DNA from: Actinomyces sp. AC-20-1
Lineage (GTDB): Bacteria > Actinomycetota > Actinomycetes > Actinomycetales > Actinomycetaceae
Reading direction: 5' to 3'
Assembly (NCBI RefSeq): GCF_023369555.1
Contig: NZ_JACJVC010000004.1
Coordinates: forward strand, 124,001 to 188,000
Length of the DNA: 64,000 nt
Part shown: piece by piece, positions 52,193 through 60,346 of the stretch
Numbering within the stretch: the stretch's first letter is position 1
Layout of the letters: every line of letters starts with the position of its first letter
The notes under the pieces: generated by a model
Told to the model about the DNA's origin: nothing
Database searches by the model: none
Seen by the model: the letters and a program-made list of their open reading frames with translations, nothing else
Translations under genes and position numbers: made by a program

Positions 52193-52921
52193 ATGCCCCA
52201 CCCGACCCGCAGGAGCCCCGACCTCAACGAGACGCAGCTGCGCAAGCGCGAGAACACGAGGGCCCGCCTCATCGACGCCGCCGCGGACGTCATCATCAGC
52301 AAGGGCCTGGGAGCCGCCCGCATCGACGACGTCGTCCGGGCCGCCGGCTTCACCCGCGGCGCCTTCTACTCCAACTTCTCCTCCCTCGACGAGGTCCTCG
52401 TCGAGGCGCTCAGCACCCGGGCGTCCCGGCTGCTCACCACCATCCGCTCCGCCGTCGACGACCTGCCCGAGGCCATCACGGTGGACACGGTCATGGGCCT
52501 GCTCGACGCCGTGCGGCCCGAGGTCCGGGAGATCTACATCCTCTCCGGCGAGCAGACGCTCCACCTCATCCGCCACCCCGAGGACCTGCGGGGCGACGAC
52601 GCCCACCACCGCGCCCCGGCCGGCCTGGCGGGAACGCGCCAGGAGTTCACCGACGTCGTCGGCGGCCTCATCGAGGAGATCCTCAGCCGGCTGGGGCGCA
52701 CCCCGCTCGTGCCGGCCGAGGTCATCACGGACATCGTCGCCATGTTCTTCCTCGACTCGATCCGGGCCGAGGCCGTCGGCGAGACCCGGAGCTTCGGCGG
52801 CGGGCTGGACGGCTACCTGCGCCTGTCCGTCGAGGGCGTCCTCACGGGCTTGACGGTCCCCCGCGACGAGGAGGCCGAGCCCCTGTCCCTGCACCTGAGC
52901 GACCTGCGCCCCACCTGGTGA
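52193..52921 (+). CDS. TetR/AcrR-family transcriptional regulator
   Basis: A 242-residue repressor. The TetR helix-turn-helix spans about residues 22-65 (RLIDAAADVIISKGLGAARI; DDVVRAAGFTRGAFYSNFSS). The ligand-binding C-domain is divergent, as is usual. ATG 52193 follows CCGGAGAAGAC. It is divergent from the MMPL-YhgE/Pip operon with two palindromic operators between them, the standard layout for a TetR controlling an efflux or envelope-lipid exporter. The inducer is unknown. A family-A palindrome follows at 52953. Confidence 0.93.
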   Translation: MPHPTRRSPDLNETQLRKRENTRARLIDAAADVIISKGLGAARIDDVVRAAGFTRGAFYSNFSSLDEVLVEALSTRASRLLTTIRSAVDDLPEAITVDTVMGLLDAVRPEVREIYILSGEQTLHLIRHPEDLRGDDAHHRAPAGLAGTRQEFTDVVGGLIEEILSRLGRTPLVPAEVITDIVAMFFLDSIRAEAVGETRSFGGGLDGYLRLSVEGVLTGLTVPRDEEAEPLSLHLSDLRPTW

Positions 52922-52952
52922 GCCGGGCCCCGAGCCCCATCCCCCCTCCTCG

Positions 52953-53020
52953 ACCTCCTCGGTTTGCGCTCGAACGTACGCCAAAACCCCAGGGAGCTCG
53001 CGCGCAGACCGAGGAGGTGG
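52953..53020 (+). repeat. dispersed palindromic repeat, family A copy 4
   Basis: ACCTCCTCGGTTTGCGCTCG (52953 on) pairs with the arm ending ACCGAGGAGGTGG at 53020. The interior ACGTACGCCAAAACCCCAGGG matches copy 1 closely in the same orientation. It lies between tetR and the MTA/SAH nucleosidase gene, which are co-directional, so it is not restricted to convergent gaps. Confidence 0.8.
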
Positions 53021-53052
53021 GCGCAGGGTACGGGGCGCTTTAGGCTCGGGGC

Positions 53053-53787
53053 ATGAGCCTGAGCCCCCGACCGGTCGCCGCCCTCGTCGTCGTCGCCATG
53101 CAGGAGGAGGCCGAGCCCTTCCTCCACGCCCTGCCCGAGCGCGCACCCGCCGTCGAGCTGCCCGGCTCGGCGCGGGCCTGGTCCCTCGACCTCGACGGGC
53201 GCGAGCTCGTCCTCCTGCGCTGCGGCATCGGCCTGGTCGCCGCCGCGAGCGCCCTGGCCGGCGCCCTGGCCCGGGTTGCCCCCGAGGTCATCGTCTCCGC
53301 CGGCACCACCGGCGGGCTCGGGCGCGCCGTCGAGGTCGGCGACGTGTGCGCCTGCACCCAGGCGGCCTACAACGACGTCGACGCCACCGCCTTCGGCTAC
53401 GCACTGGGCCAGACGCCGGGCCAGCCGGCCGTCTTCACCGCCGACGCGACCCTGGTCGAGCGCGTGCGCGAGGTGGGCCGGGCCGCGCTGCACGGGGCGA
53501 CCGCGACGTCGGGCGCCTCGCAGGTGCACGTCGGCCAGATGCTCGCGGGGGGCTCCTTCGTCACCGCCGCCAACGTGGGCGCCACGCGCGAGCTCTTCCC
53601 CGAGGCCGTGAGCACGGACATGGAGACCACCGCCGTCGCGCAGGTCGCCCACGCCCACGCCATCGCGTTCCTCTCGGTGCGCGGTGTCTCGGACCTGTGC
53701 GGGCCCGAGGCCGGGCAGGACTTCCACATCGGTGCCGACGAGGCGGCGGCGCGCTCGGCCGCCGTCGTCCTGGCCGTGCTGCGCTGA
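53053..53787 (+). CDS. mtnN: 5'-methylthioadenosine/S-adenosylhomocysteine nucleosidase
   Basis: A 244-residue nucleosidase that splits adenine from SAH and MTA, giving S-ribosylhomocysteine for LuxS. It has the PNP/UDP-phosphorylase fold: VVVAMQEEAEPFL at the N-terminus, IVSAGTTGGLG for the ribose/nucleophile pocket, STDMETTAVAQVA with the substrate-binding Met-Glu pair, and VRGVSDLCG with the catalytic Asp near residue 215. TAGGCT at 53041-53046 ends 6 nt before the ATG, suggesting a leaderless mRNA. With luxS it completes SAH detoxification and AI-2 formation, although the genes are 7 kb apart. Confidence 0.94.
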   Translation: MSLSPRPVAALVVVAMQEEAEPFLHALPERAPAVELPGSARAWSLDLDGRELVLLRCGIGLVAAASALAGALARVAPEVIVSAGTTGGLGRAVEVGDVCACTQAAYNDVDATAFGYALGQTPGQPAVFTADATLVERVREVGRAALHGATATSGASQVHVGQMLAGGSFVTAANVGATRELFPEAVSTDMETTAVAQVAHAHAIAFLSVRGVSDLCGPEAGQDFHIGADEAAARSAAVVLAVLR

Positions 53788-53804
53788 GGGTCCTGCGAGG
53801 CGGC

Positions 53805-54107
53805 TCAGCCGCGCAGGTGCTCCTCGACGCGCTCGACCTTGGCGCTGAGCTGGCCCTCCCAGCCGGGGCGGATGTCGGCCTTGAGCACGAGCGCGACGCG
53901 CGGGCTCACGGCGGCCACGGCCTCGCAGGCGTGCTTGACGACGTCCATGCACTCGTCCCACTCGCCCTCGAGGGTGGTGAACATGGCGGTGGTCTCGTTG
54001 GGCAGGCCGGACTCGCGCACGACGCGCACGGCGGCGGCGACGGCCTCGGAGACGGAGCCGTCCGGGGCGTCGGTGGTGGTGGGGGACACGGAGAAGGCGA
54101 CGAGCAT
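53805..54107 (-). CDS. thiamine-binding-like protein (MTH1187/YqgV, UPF0045 family)
   Basis: A 100-residue cytosolic protein of the MTH1187/YkoF-like ferredoxin-fold family. LVAFSVSPTT at the start, the helix EAVAAAVRVVRESGLP, the strand TTAMFTTLEGEWDECMDVVKHA (in parts: MFTTLEGEWDE) and RVALVLKADIRPG are the family blocks. Members bind thiamine or its precursors and form tetramers. It converges with mtnN across an 17-bp gap. Its upstream region (54108-54328) holds the second seven-box array. Its actual ligand here is unproven. Confidence 0.85.
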   Translation of the reverse strand: MLVAFSVSPTTTDAPDGSVSEAVAAAVRVVRESGLPNETTAMFTTLEGEWDECMDVVKHACEAVAAVSPRVALVLKADIRPGWEGQLSAKVERVEEHLRG

Positions 54108-54174
54108 GGCCTCAGGCTAGACGCCGTGCGTCATGGCGCGGTCCGGGCGTGCCGACGGCCACGGGCCCCACGCT

Positions 54175-54302
54175 TGGACAACCTGGCGCGCGCAGGACAA
54201 CCTCACGCCACGTGGACAACCTGTGTGCGCAATTCAGGTTGTCCGTGTGGCGCCAAGTTGTCCATCCACAGACAGGTTGTCCATCCACAAGCAAGTTGTC
54301 CG
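54175..54302. repeat. seven-box bipolar array with 19-bp period, copy 2
   Basis: Forward boxes TGGACAACCTG, AGGACAACCTC and TGGACAACCTG start at 54175, 54194 and 54213. Reverse boxes CAGGTTGTCCG, CAAGTTGTCCA, CAGGTTGTCCA and CAAGTTGTCCG start at 54235, 54254, 54273 and 54292. All steps are 19 bp except the central 22 bp, identical to 32516-32643, and all spacers are 8 bp with unrelated sequence. It lies 26 bp downstream of the YeiH-type gene, also on the minus strand, matching the position of copy 1 after its permease gene. Confidence 0.92.
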
Positions 54303-54328
54303 ACCGCGGCGGCGGCAACCGGCAGGGC

Positions 54329-55441
54329 TCAGGCCACGAGCACCAGGACGCCCACCAGCGACGCCACCGCACCCGCCACGCCCGCGAGCGCGCCGAGCAG
54401 CAGGGCCCGGCCGCCCGAGCGCACGAGGCGGCGCAGGTTGACCCCGGCGCCCATGGCGCACATCGCCATCGTCAGCAGGAAGGCCGCCACCGCGTTGACC
54501 CAGGTGAAGACGCCTGCGGGGACGCTGCCCTCCAGGAGGGAGCGCGCCGCGACGGCGGCGAGGAAGCCCAGGACGAAGAGCGGCACGACAGGCGCGCTTG
54601 CACGGTGGGTGACGCTCTGCCCGCGCAGGACCTGGCCGACCTCCTCGGCCGCCGTGCGCTGGGCGACCAGCCGTGCGGCCCGGCGGTTCTCGAGGACGCC
54701 CACGAGAGCGACGAGCGGGGCGAGCAGGACCACCCGCCCCAGCTTGGCGACGACGGCGACGTCGAGCACCGCGGTGGACACCAGGCCGGCCGCCGCGACC
54801 ACCTGGCCGACCTCGTGGACGCTGGCGCCCACCCACACCCCGGCGGGGACGGCCCCGAGACCGAGCGCGCTCACGAGCAGGGGCAGCACGAGGATGGCGA
54901 TGGTGCCGAAGAGGGTGACGGAGGCGATGGCGGTGGCCGCGGCCTCCTCCACGCTCTCGGTCTGCTCGTCGTCGGCCCGCAGGACGGCGCTCATGCCGGC
55001 GACGGCGGCGGCGCCGCAGATGGCCGTGCCGGTGGCGGTGAGGATGGTTGTGGCGCGCGGGACGCCGAGCAGCCGTCCGGCCCACAGGGTCGCGAGGTAG
55101 ACGCAGGTGACGGTGGCGACGATGACGCCGATGGCGCCCCAGCCGAGCGAGAGCACGGCGGGCACGGACAGGCGCAGGCCGAGCAGGACGACGCCGGCGC
55201 GCAGCACCGTGCGGGCGGTGACCTTGAGGCCGGGCTCGGCGAGCGCGGGCACGAGGCCCAGGTTGCGCAGGAGCAGCCCGACGAGGATGGCGACGAGCAT
55301 GGCCGAGACGAGGGGGACGGCGCTGTTGACGGCGGTGGCCACGGCGGCGACCGCCGCGCACAGCATGATGCCGGGCCAGCTGAGGACGGGACCCGAGGCC
55401 TCGGGACGGCTGGTCTTGCTGCTGGGTCCGGGGGTGCTCAT
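54329..55441 (-). CDS. YeiH-type putative sulfate exporter (UPF0324)
   Basis: A 370-residue membrane protein with about ten helices. Family features are VSAMLVAILVGLLLRN, VLRAGVVLLGLRLS, GTAICGAAAVAGMSAVL and VGASVHEVGQVVAAAG. Members include YeiH and sulfate/sulfoacid-related exporters; transport direction and substrate are poorly established. ATG 55441 is chosen; GTG 55456 is an alternative five codons earlier. No Shine-Dalgarno is evident at either. The end of the gene is followed closely by the seven-box array. Confidence 0.87.
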   Translation of the reverse strand: MSTPGPSSKTSRPEASGPVLSWPGIMLCAAVAAVATAVNSAVPLVSAMLVAILVGLLLRNLGLVPALAEPGLKVTARTVLRAGVVLLGLRLSVPAVLSLGWGAIGVIVATVTCVYLATLWAGRLLGVPRATTILTATGTAICGAAAVAGMSAVLRADDEQTESVEEAAATAIASVTLFGTIAILVLPLLVSALGLGAVPAGVWVGASVHEVGQVVAAAGLVSTAVLDVAVVAKLGRVVLLAPLVALVGVLENRRAARLVAQRTAAEEVGQVLRGQSVTHRASAPVVPLFVLGFLAAVAARSLLEGSVPAGVFTWVNAVAAFLLTMAMCAMGAGVNLRRLVRSGGRALLLGALAGVAGAVASLVGVLVLVA

Positions 55442-55509
55442 TGTCCGATCATGCACCCGCCGTCCCCGTCACGGGCAACGACCGTCATGACCGGCGCCGG
55501 CGGCCCTCC

Positions 55510-57096
55510 TCACAGCGCGACGAGCACCTGGACCATGACGATCTTGACGACGATGGCCAGGGCGAAGAGCGTGGCGTAGCCGGCCTCGACGCGCTCGTCG
55601 TCGCGTTTGGACAGGGCGAAGGCGAGGATGGCGGGCTGGCCGACGAGCCCGGCGAACCCGCCCGCGGCACGTACCGCGCTCACGCCGGCCAGCCGCGCCC
55701 CGGCGAGCAGCACCGCGGCGTTGACCAGGACGATGAGGGCGGCCAGGGCGCCCACGACCAGGCCGGTGAGCGAGAAGGCGGCGGCCGCGAAGTCCGGGCC
55801 GGAGGCGAGCCCGATGGCGGCGAGGAAGAACAGCAGGCCAAGCTGGCGGATGGTGGCGTTGGCGGCGTGCGGCAGGCCCCACAGGAAGGGGCCGGTGCGC
55901 CCCAGCCGCCCGAGCACCATGCCGACGACGAGCGGGCCGGCGGCGACGCCCAGCCTGAGGGTGAGGCCGCCGGGCAAGGGGACGGCGACGAGACCGACCA
56001 GGACGCCCAGGGCCATGCCGGCGCCGACGCTGAAGGCGTCGATCTGGGCGATGGAGCGCTCGGAGTCGCCGAAGTAGTCGGCGGCCCTCTCGAGCTCCTC
56101 GGAGGGCACGACGGCCAGGACGCGGTCCCCGAGCTCGAGCACGAGGTCGTCCCGGGCGAGCAGGTCGAGGTCGCCGCGCTTGACGCGGGTGATGACGCCC
56201 TGGAAGCGGCCGGGCATGTCGAGCTCGCCGATAGTGCGTCCGGCGACGCGGGTGGAGGAGACGGTCAGGCGCCGGTGGTCGACGACGCTGTGGTCCTTGG
56301 CGAGGCAGCGGTCGAGGCCGGAGCCGAGCTCGTGGACGGCCTCCTCGACCGCCGTCGGGGAGCCGACGACGACGACCTTGTCCCCGGGCAGCAGCTCCTC
56401 TCCGGGGGTGACGACGCGGGTGTCGCCGTCGCGCTCGAGATAGGAGATGCGGATGCGGGCGCGCTGGAAGGCCTCCATCTCGTCGAGCCGGACCCGGCGC
56501 AGGAGGTGGACGCTGGTGGCGGTGATGCCGTCGGCGCTGGCGGGTCGCGGGTCGCGCGCGGCGGGCCAGTCGCGCTGGATGACGAGGGCGACGACGAGGA
56601 TGGCGACGGCGACGCCCACGGGGTAGGCGAGGGCGTAGCCGACGGCGGGCTCCTGGGTGCCGGCGGCCTCGATGGCGGCGTCGAGCACGGGTGAGGTGAG
56701 CGCGCCGGCGTAGGCCCCGGCGTCCAGGGCGGGGCTGGTGCCGGTCAGGTGGGAGTAGAGGGCGCCGGCGCCGCCGGCGGTCACGAGGGCGACGACGGCC
56801 AGGCTCATGAGGGGCAGCTGGCGCCTGAGGTCGCGGAAGAAGGTGTTGCCGGCGGCGAGCCCGACGGTGTAGCAGAACAGGCCCAGGCCCAGGCTGCGCA
56901 GGAGGCCCAGGTCCTGTCCCAGGCGGGGGTCGAGGGCGCCGACGGCGAGGCCGACGAACAGGGCCCCGGCGGCGCCGAAGCGGATGGGGCCGAAGGGGAT
57001 GTGCCCGACGGCGGTGCCCAGCCCGATGACGAGGAAGACGGTGAGCAGGGGCGCGGCGGCGAGGAGGTCGGTGAGGGGGCTCAGGAGGTCGGGCAC
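55510..57096 (-). CDS. AAE-family aspartate/alanine-exchanger-like transporter with RCK_C domains
   Basis: A 528-residue membrane protein of the YidE/AspT family. Two membrane halves (residues about 1-180 and 370-528) flank two cytosolic TrkA-C/RCK_C domains (EELLPGDKVVVVGSP; DDLVLELGDRVLAVVPSEEL), which bind ligands that gate transport. GYALAYPVGVAVAIL and SPVLDAAIEA are family blocks. The start is GTG 57096; a TAGCCT box at 57108-57103 on the minus strand ends 6 nt before it, so the mRNA is probably leaderless. The substrate is unknown; amino-acid or dicarboxylate exchange is typical of AspT. Confidence 0.9.
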   Translation of the reverse strand: MPDLLSPLTDLLAAAPLLTVFLVIGLGTAVGHIPFGPIRFGAAGALFVGLAVGALDPRLGQDLGLLRSLGLGLFCYTVGLAAGNTFFRDLRRQLPLMSLAVVALVTAGGAGALYSHLTGTSPALDAGAYAGALTSPVLDAAIEAAGTQEPAVGYALAYPVGVAVAILVVALVIQRDWPAARDPRPASADGITATSVHLLRRVRLDEMEAFQRARIRISYLERDGDTRVVTPGEELLPGDKVVVVGSPTAVEEAVHELGSGLDRCLAKDHSVVDHRRLTVSSTRVAGRTIGELDMPGRFQGVITRVKRGDLDLLARDDLVLELGDRVLAVVPSEELERAADYFGDSERSIAQIDAFSVGAGMALGVLVGLVAVPLPGGLTLRLGVAAGPLVVGMVLGRLGRTGPFLWGLPHAANATIRQLGLLFFLAAIGLASGPDFAAAAFSLTGLVVGALAALIVLVNAAVLLAGARLAGVSAVRAAGGFAGLVGQPAILAFALSKRDDERVEAGYATLFALAIVVKIVMVQVLVAL

Positions 57097-57195
57097 GCGC
57101 CCAGGCTAGTGAGCCTCGGGGGCCCGGTCAGTGCCGGTGCCCACTGCCCGGCCGTGGTGCGCGCCGCACCGCCGTGCCGGGGGCCGGGTCGTCCG

Positions 57196-58230
57196 TCAGG
57201 CTCCTGCCCGCTCGGGGTCCTGGACGACGGCGCGGCGCGGGCGCAGCTCGGGGGTGATGATGCGGCTCTCTCGCTCGCGACTGACGACGTGCCCGTCGTC
57301 GTCGAGGAGCAGGTCGAGGACCGTGCGGGCGACGAGGTCGATGCGCTGGTCCACGCTGGACAGGCCGACGGCGCGCGCGACGGGCGTGTTGTCGAAGCCG
57401 ATGACGGGCACGCCGGAGCCGACGGCGAGGAAGGCGCCGAAGGCGAGGGAGTCGGAGGCGCAGACGATCCCGTCGAGGTCGGGGTGACGGGACTGGAGGT
57501 CTGAGGCGGCGCGCAGGGCGTCCTCGACCGTGTCGGGGCTGGTGACCGTGAGGCGGTCGACGTCGCGGCTCGTGGCGAGGGCGTGGTCGAGCAGAGTGGT
57601 GCGCCATCCTTCACGTCGGGCGGCTCCCTGGTTTCCGTCTCCGGGCCAGCCGACGAAGCCTATGCGCCTCGAGCCGCCCTCGATGAGGTGCTGTGTGGCG
57701 GCACGGGTGCCGGCGGTGCCGTCGACGTCGACCCAGGCATGGGGTGCGGTGTCCTCCTCACCCCAGGGGCGGCCGAAGGAGACGCAGGGGACGTCCTGCT
57801 CGGCGAGCCAGGCGGGGCGTGGGTCGCCGACGTGGGTGCCGGTGAGGATGACGCCGTCGACGTCACCTGAGGCGATGAGCTCTCTCAGGCGGTCGATCTC
57901 GGCCTGGCCGCCCTCGCAGGCGTAGAGGAGCACCTGGAGCCCGAGGGCGGCGGCGCGGACGGTGACCTCATGCAGGAAGACGTCCATGATGGTGCCGGAG
58001 ATGCCGCCGGGGAGCGGGTCGAGGCGCAGGGCGATGGTGTCGGAGCGGCGGGTGCGCAGGCGGCGGGCGGCGGCGTGGGCGCGGTATCCGAGGGCGTCGA
58101 CGGCGGTGCGCACCTTGCGGGCGGTGGCCGGGGTGACGCGCTCGGGCCGGTTGAGGACGTTGGAGACGGTCTGGGCGGAGACGCCGGCGCGGCGGGCGAC
58201 GTCCTGGATGGTGACCGTCCTGGGCGTCAT
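57196..58230 (-). CDS. LacI-family transcriptional regulator of the alpha-glucan operon
   Basis: A 344-residue repressor. The helix-turn-helix is at about residues 7-28 (VTIQDVARRAGVSAQTVSNV) and the hinge helix has RRLRTRRSDT. The sensor domain carries GVILTGTHVGDPR, VWVDVDGTAGTRAATQHLIE (in parts) and GIVCASDSLAFG. ATG 58230 follows a perfect AGGAGG. It is divergent from the debranching enzyme gene and two LacI-like palindromes lie between them, so it probably represses the import operon and itself, released by a maltodextrin or related sugar. The codon use matches its neighbours. Confidence 0.92.
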   Translation of the reverse strand: MTPRTVTIQDVARRAGVSAQTVSNVLNRPERVTPATARKVRTAVDALGYRAHAAARRLRTRRSDTIALRLDPLPGGISGTIMDVFLHEVTVRAAALGLQVLLYACEGGQAEIDRLRELIASGDVDGVILTGTHVGDPRPAWLAEQDVPCVSFGRPWGEEDTAPHAWVDVDGTAGTRAATQHLIEGGSRRIGFVGWPGDGNQGAARREGWRTTLLDHALATSRDVDRLTVTSPDTVEDALRAASDLQSRHPDLDGIVCASDSLAFGAFLAVGSGVPVIGFDNTPVARAVGLSSVDQRIDLVARTVLDLLLDDDGHVVSRERESRIITPELRPRRAVVQDPERAGA

Positions 58231-58300
58231 CGTTCCTCCTGCCGTTGTCGTGGGTTGTCTGGCAGCAGGGTAAGGCACTGCTGAGCGCCACCCCCATCTG

Positions 58301-58345
58301 TTAGATCGATCAATGTCAGTCACGCCAACCTCTTGATCGTTAAAA
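58301..58345. promoter_or_regulatory. two LacI-type operators
   Basis: TTAGATCGATCAA (58301-58313) and TTGATCGTTAAAA (58333-58345) share the half-site TTGATCG with central CG, the hallmark of LacI operators; read on opposite strands they are near copies (TTGATCGATCTAA against TTGATCGTTAAAA). They lie in the divergent gap between the LacI gene and the debranching enzyme gene, about 30 bp apart, which would allow looping or dual repression. Confidence 0.7.
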
Positions 58346-58399
58346 CCAGATCGCCTACCGTGTTCCTCGACAGCCACCGTCAACGATGCCGAGGCCCCC

Positions 58400-60295
58400 G
58401 TGCGCTCCCTCCAGCCCCTCCTCCACGAGCAGACAGTCCTCGTCGGCGCCCCCGCCCAGGTGATCGCGGGCGCCGACGGCGCGATGGGCGCCCAACCCGT
58501 CCAAGGCGTCTACCACTCGGACGTCCGCCTCCTGCGCTCCCACCGGGTCACGGTCACCGGATCCGCCCTCGAGCACCTCGCCGTCCAGCAGACCGCCTCC
58601 CGCCGTGCCCGTCACCTCACCCTCGCCCGCCACCTCGACCGCGACGGCGCGGACCCCCGCACGCTCCTGACCACCGAGCGCTCACTGCGCACCACCGCCG
58701 ACGGCGCCGTCCTGTCGGAGACGCTCACCCTCGAGGCGGCCTGGGCCGAGCCCGTCTCCACCACGCTCACCATCGAGCTCGCCACCGACCTCGCCACCAT
58801 GGACACCGTCAAGTCCGGCCACCCCACCGACAACCGGCCCTGGGCCCTTGAGAGCGCCACCAGCGCCCGCGTCTCACACGCAGCCGCACGGGTCCGCGTC
58901 ACCGCCCCCGGGGCGACCCTCAGGTGCGACGCCGACCGCCTCCTGCTGACCTGGGACGTCGCCGCTGACGCGCAGCACCCCTTCACCGCCTCCTGGACGC
59001 TGACCGGCACTGACGCCGAGGCTGTCGTCCAGGCCGCCCCACCGATGCCCCCGCGCCGGCGCGCCGCGATCACCCACAGGACGGCCGCCGCCTGGTCCGC
59101 CACCGCCCTCGACGACCTCGATGGCCTGCTCCTGGCCCGGCGGGACACCCCCGGCCAGCCCTTCGCCGCAGCGGGCGCCCCCTGGTTCCTCACCCTCTTC
59201 GGACGCGACAGCCTGTGGACCTCCCGTCTTCTGCTCGAGGCAGGCGACCCGTGGTCCCTCGCCCTGGCCGAGGGGACGCTGCGCACCCTCGCTGACCTCC
59301 AGGGGACCCGGGAGGACGCCGACACCGCCGAGCAGCCGGGCAAGATCCCGCACGAGCTGCGCCGTGCCACCAACAGCCTTGATGACGGCACCTTCCTGCC
59401 CCCTCTCTACTACGGCACGATCGACGCCACCGAGCTGTGGGTCCTCACCCTCGACGAGGCCCACCGCGCCGGCCTGGCCGACGACGTCGTGCGCGAGCTC
59501 CTGCCCGCTCTGCGCGCGGCCCTCACCTGGCTCACCGACCACGCCGACGCCGACGGTGACGGCTTCATCGAGTACATCGACACCAGCGGTCACGGCCTGG
59601 CGAACCAGGGGTGGAAGGACTCGGGGGACTCGGTCCAGCACGCCGACGGCTCCCTCGCACGCGGCCCGATCGCACTCGTCGAGGTGCAGGCCTACGCCTA
59701 CGCCGCGGCCCGTGCCGGGGCTCGGCTCCTGCGCGACCTGGGCGAGCCGGCGGACCTGGATCGGGCCGAGGAGCTGGGGTCCTGGGCCTCAGCGATGCGC
59801 GCGCGCTTCACCGCCGCCTTCTGGCACGGTGACCTCGCCACGGGCTGGCCCGTCATCGCCCTCGACGCCGACAAGCGGCAGGTCGCCTCCCTCACCTCCA
59901 ACATCGGCCACCTGCTCGGCACCGGCATCCTCGACGAGCCCCACAGCCGCCGCGTCGCCGAGCTGCTGACCTCGCCAGAGCTGTCCTCGGGGTACGGGCT
60001 GCGCACGCTGGCGACGACGATGGGCGGCTACTGGCCGCTGAGCTACCACGGCGGCACCGTGTGGGCCCACGACACCGCCATCACCGTGGACGGCCTGCTG
60101 CGCGACGGCTTCACCCAGGAGGCCCGCGCCCTCGCCCAGGGTCTCCTGGCGGCCGCGCCCCACTTCGCCATGCGCGTGCCCGAGCTCTACTCCGGCGCGC
60201 CCGCCAGTGACGGCCCCCCAGTCCCCTACCCGGCCTCGTGCCGCCCTCAGGCCTGGGCCGCTGCCGCGAGCGCGGTGGTCGCCCGCGCCCTGTGA
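58400..60295 (+). CDS. glycogen debranching enzyme/amylo-alpha-1,6-glucosidase-like
   Basis: A 631-residue cytosolic protein. The N-terminal domain (about residues 1-215; QGVYHSDVRLLRSHRVTVTG) is the beta-rich glycogen-debranching N-terminal type. The C-terminal (alpha/alpha)6 barrel has APWFLTLFGRDSLWTSR, GFIEYIDTSGHGLANQGWKD and ELYSG, typical of amylo-alpha-1,6-glucosidase and related GH15-like enzymes, with likely acids in FGRD and NQGWKDSGD. The start is GTG 58400. It is first in an operon with a sugar ABC importer and divergent from a LacI gene, so it probably trims imported branched dextrins, perhaps those released by the wall-bound pullulanase at 23922. Confidence 0.86.
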   Translation: MRSLQPLLHEQTVLVGAPAQVIAGADGAMGAQPVQGVYHSDVRLLRSHRVTVTGSALEHLAVQQTASRRARHLTLARHLDRDGADPRTLLTTERSLRTTADGAVLSETLTLEAAWAEPVSTTLTIELATDLATMDTVKSGHPTDNRPWALESATSARVSHAAARVRVTAPGATLRCDADRLLLTWDVAADAQHPFTASWTLTGTDAEAVVQAAPPMPPRRRAAITHRTAAAWSATALDDLDGLLLARRDTPGQPFAAAGAPWFLTLFGRDSLWTSRLLLEAGDPWSLALAEGTLRTLADLQGTREDADTAEQPGKIPHELRRATNSLDDGTFLPPLYYGTIDATELWVLTLDEAHRAGLADDVVRELLPALRAALTWLTDHADADGDGFIEYIDTSGHGLANQGWKDSGDSVQHADGSLARGPIALVEVQAYAYAAARAGARLLRDLGEPADLDRAEELGSWASAMRARFTAAFWHGDLATGWPVIALDADKRQVASLTSNIGHLLGTGILDEPHSRRVAELLTSPELSSGYGLRTLATTMGGYWPLSYHGGTVWAHDTAITVDGLLRDGFTQEARALAQGLLAAAPHFAMRVPELYSGAPASDGPPVPYPASCRPQAWAAAASAVVARAL

Positions 60296-60346
60296 CCCGT
60301 CAAGCCCCCCAACCCGCCCTGCCCGGGCACCACACAAGGAGAGAAC

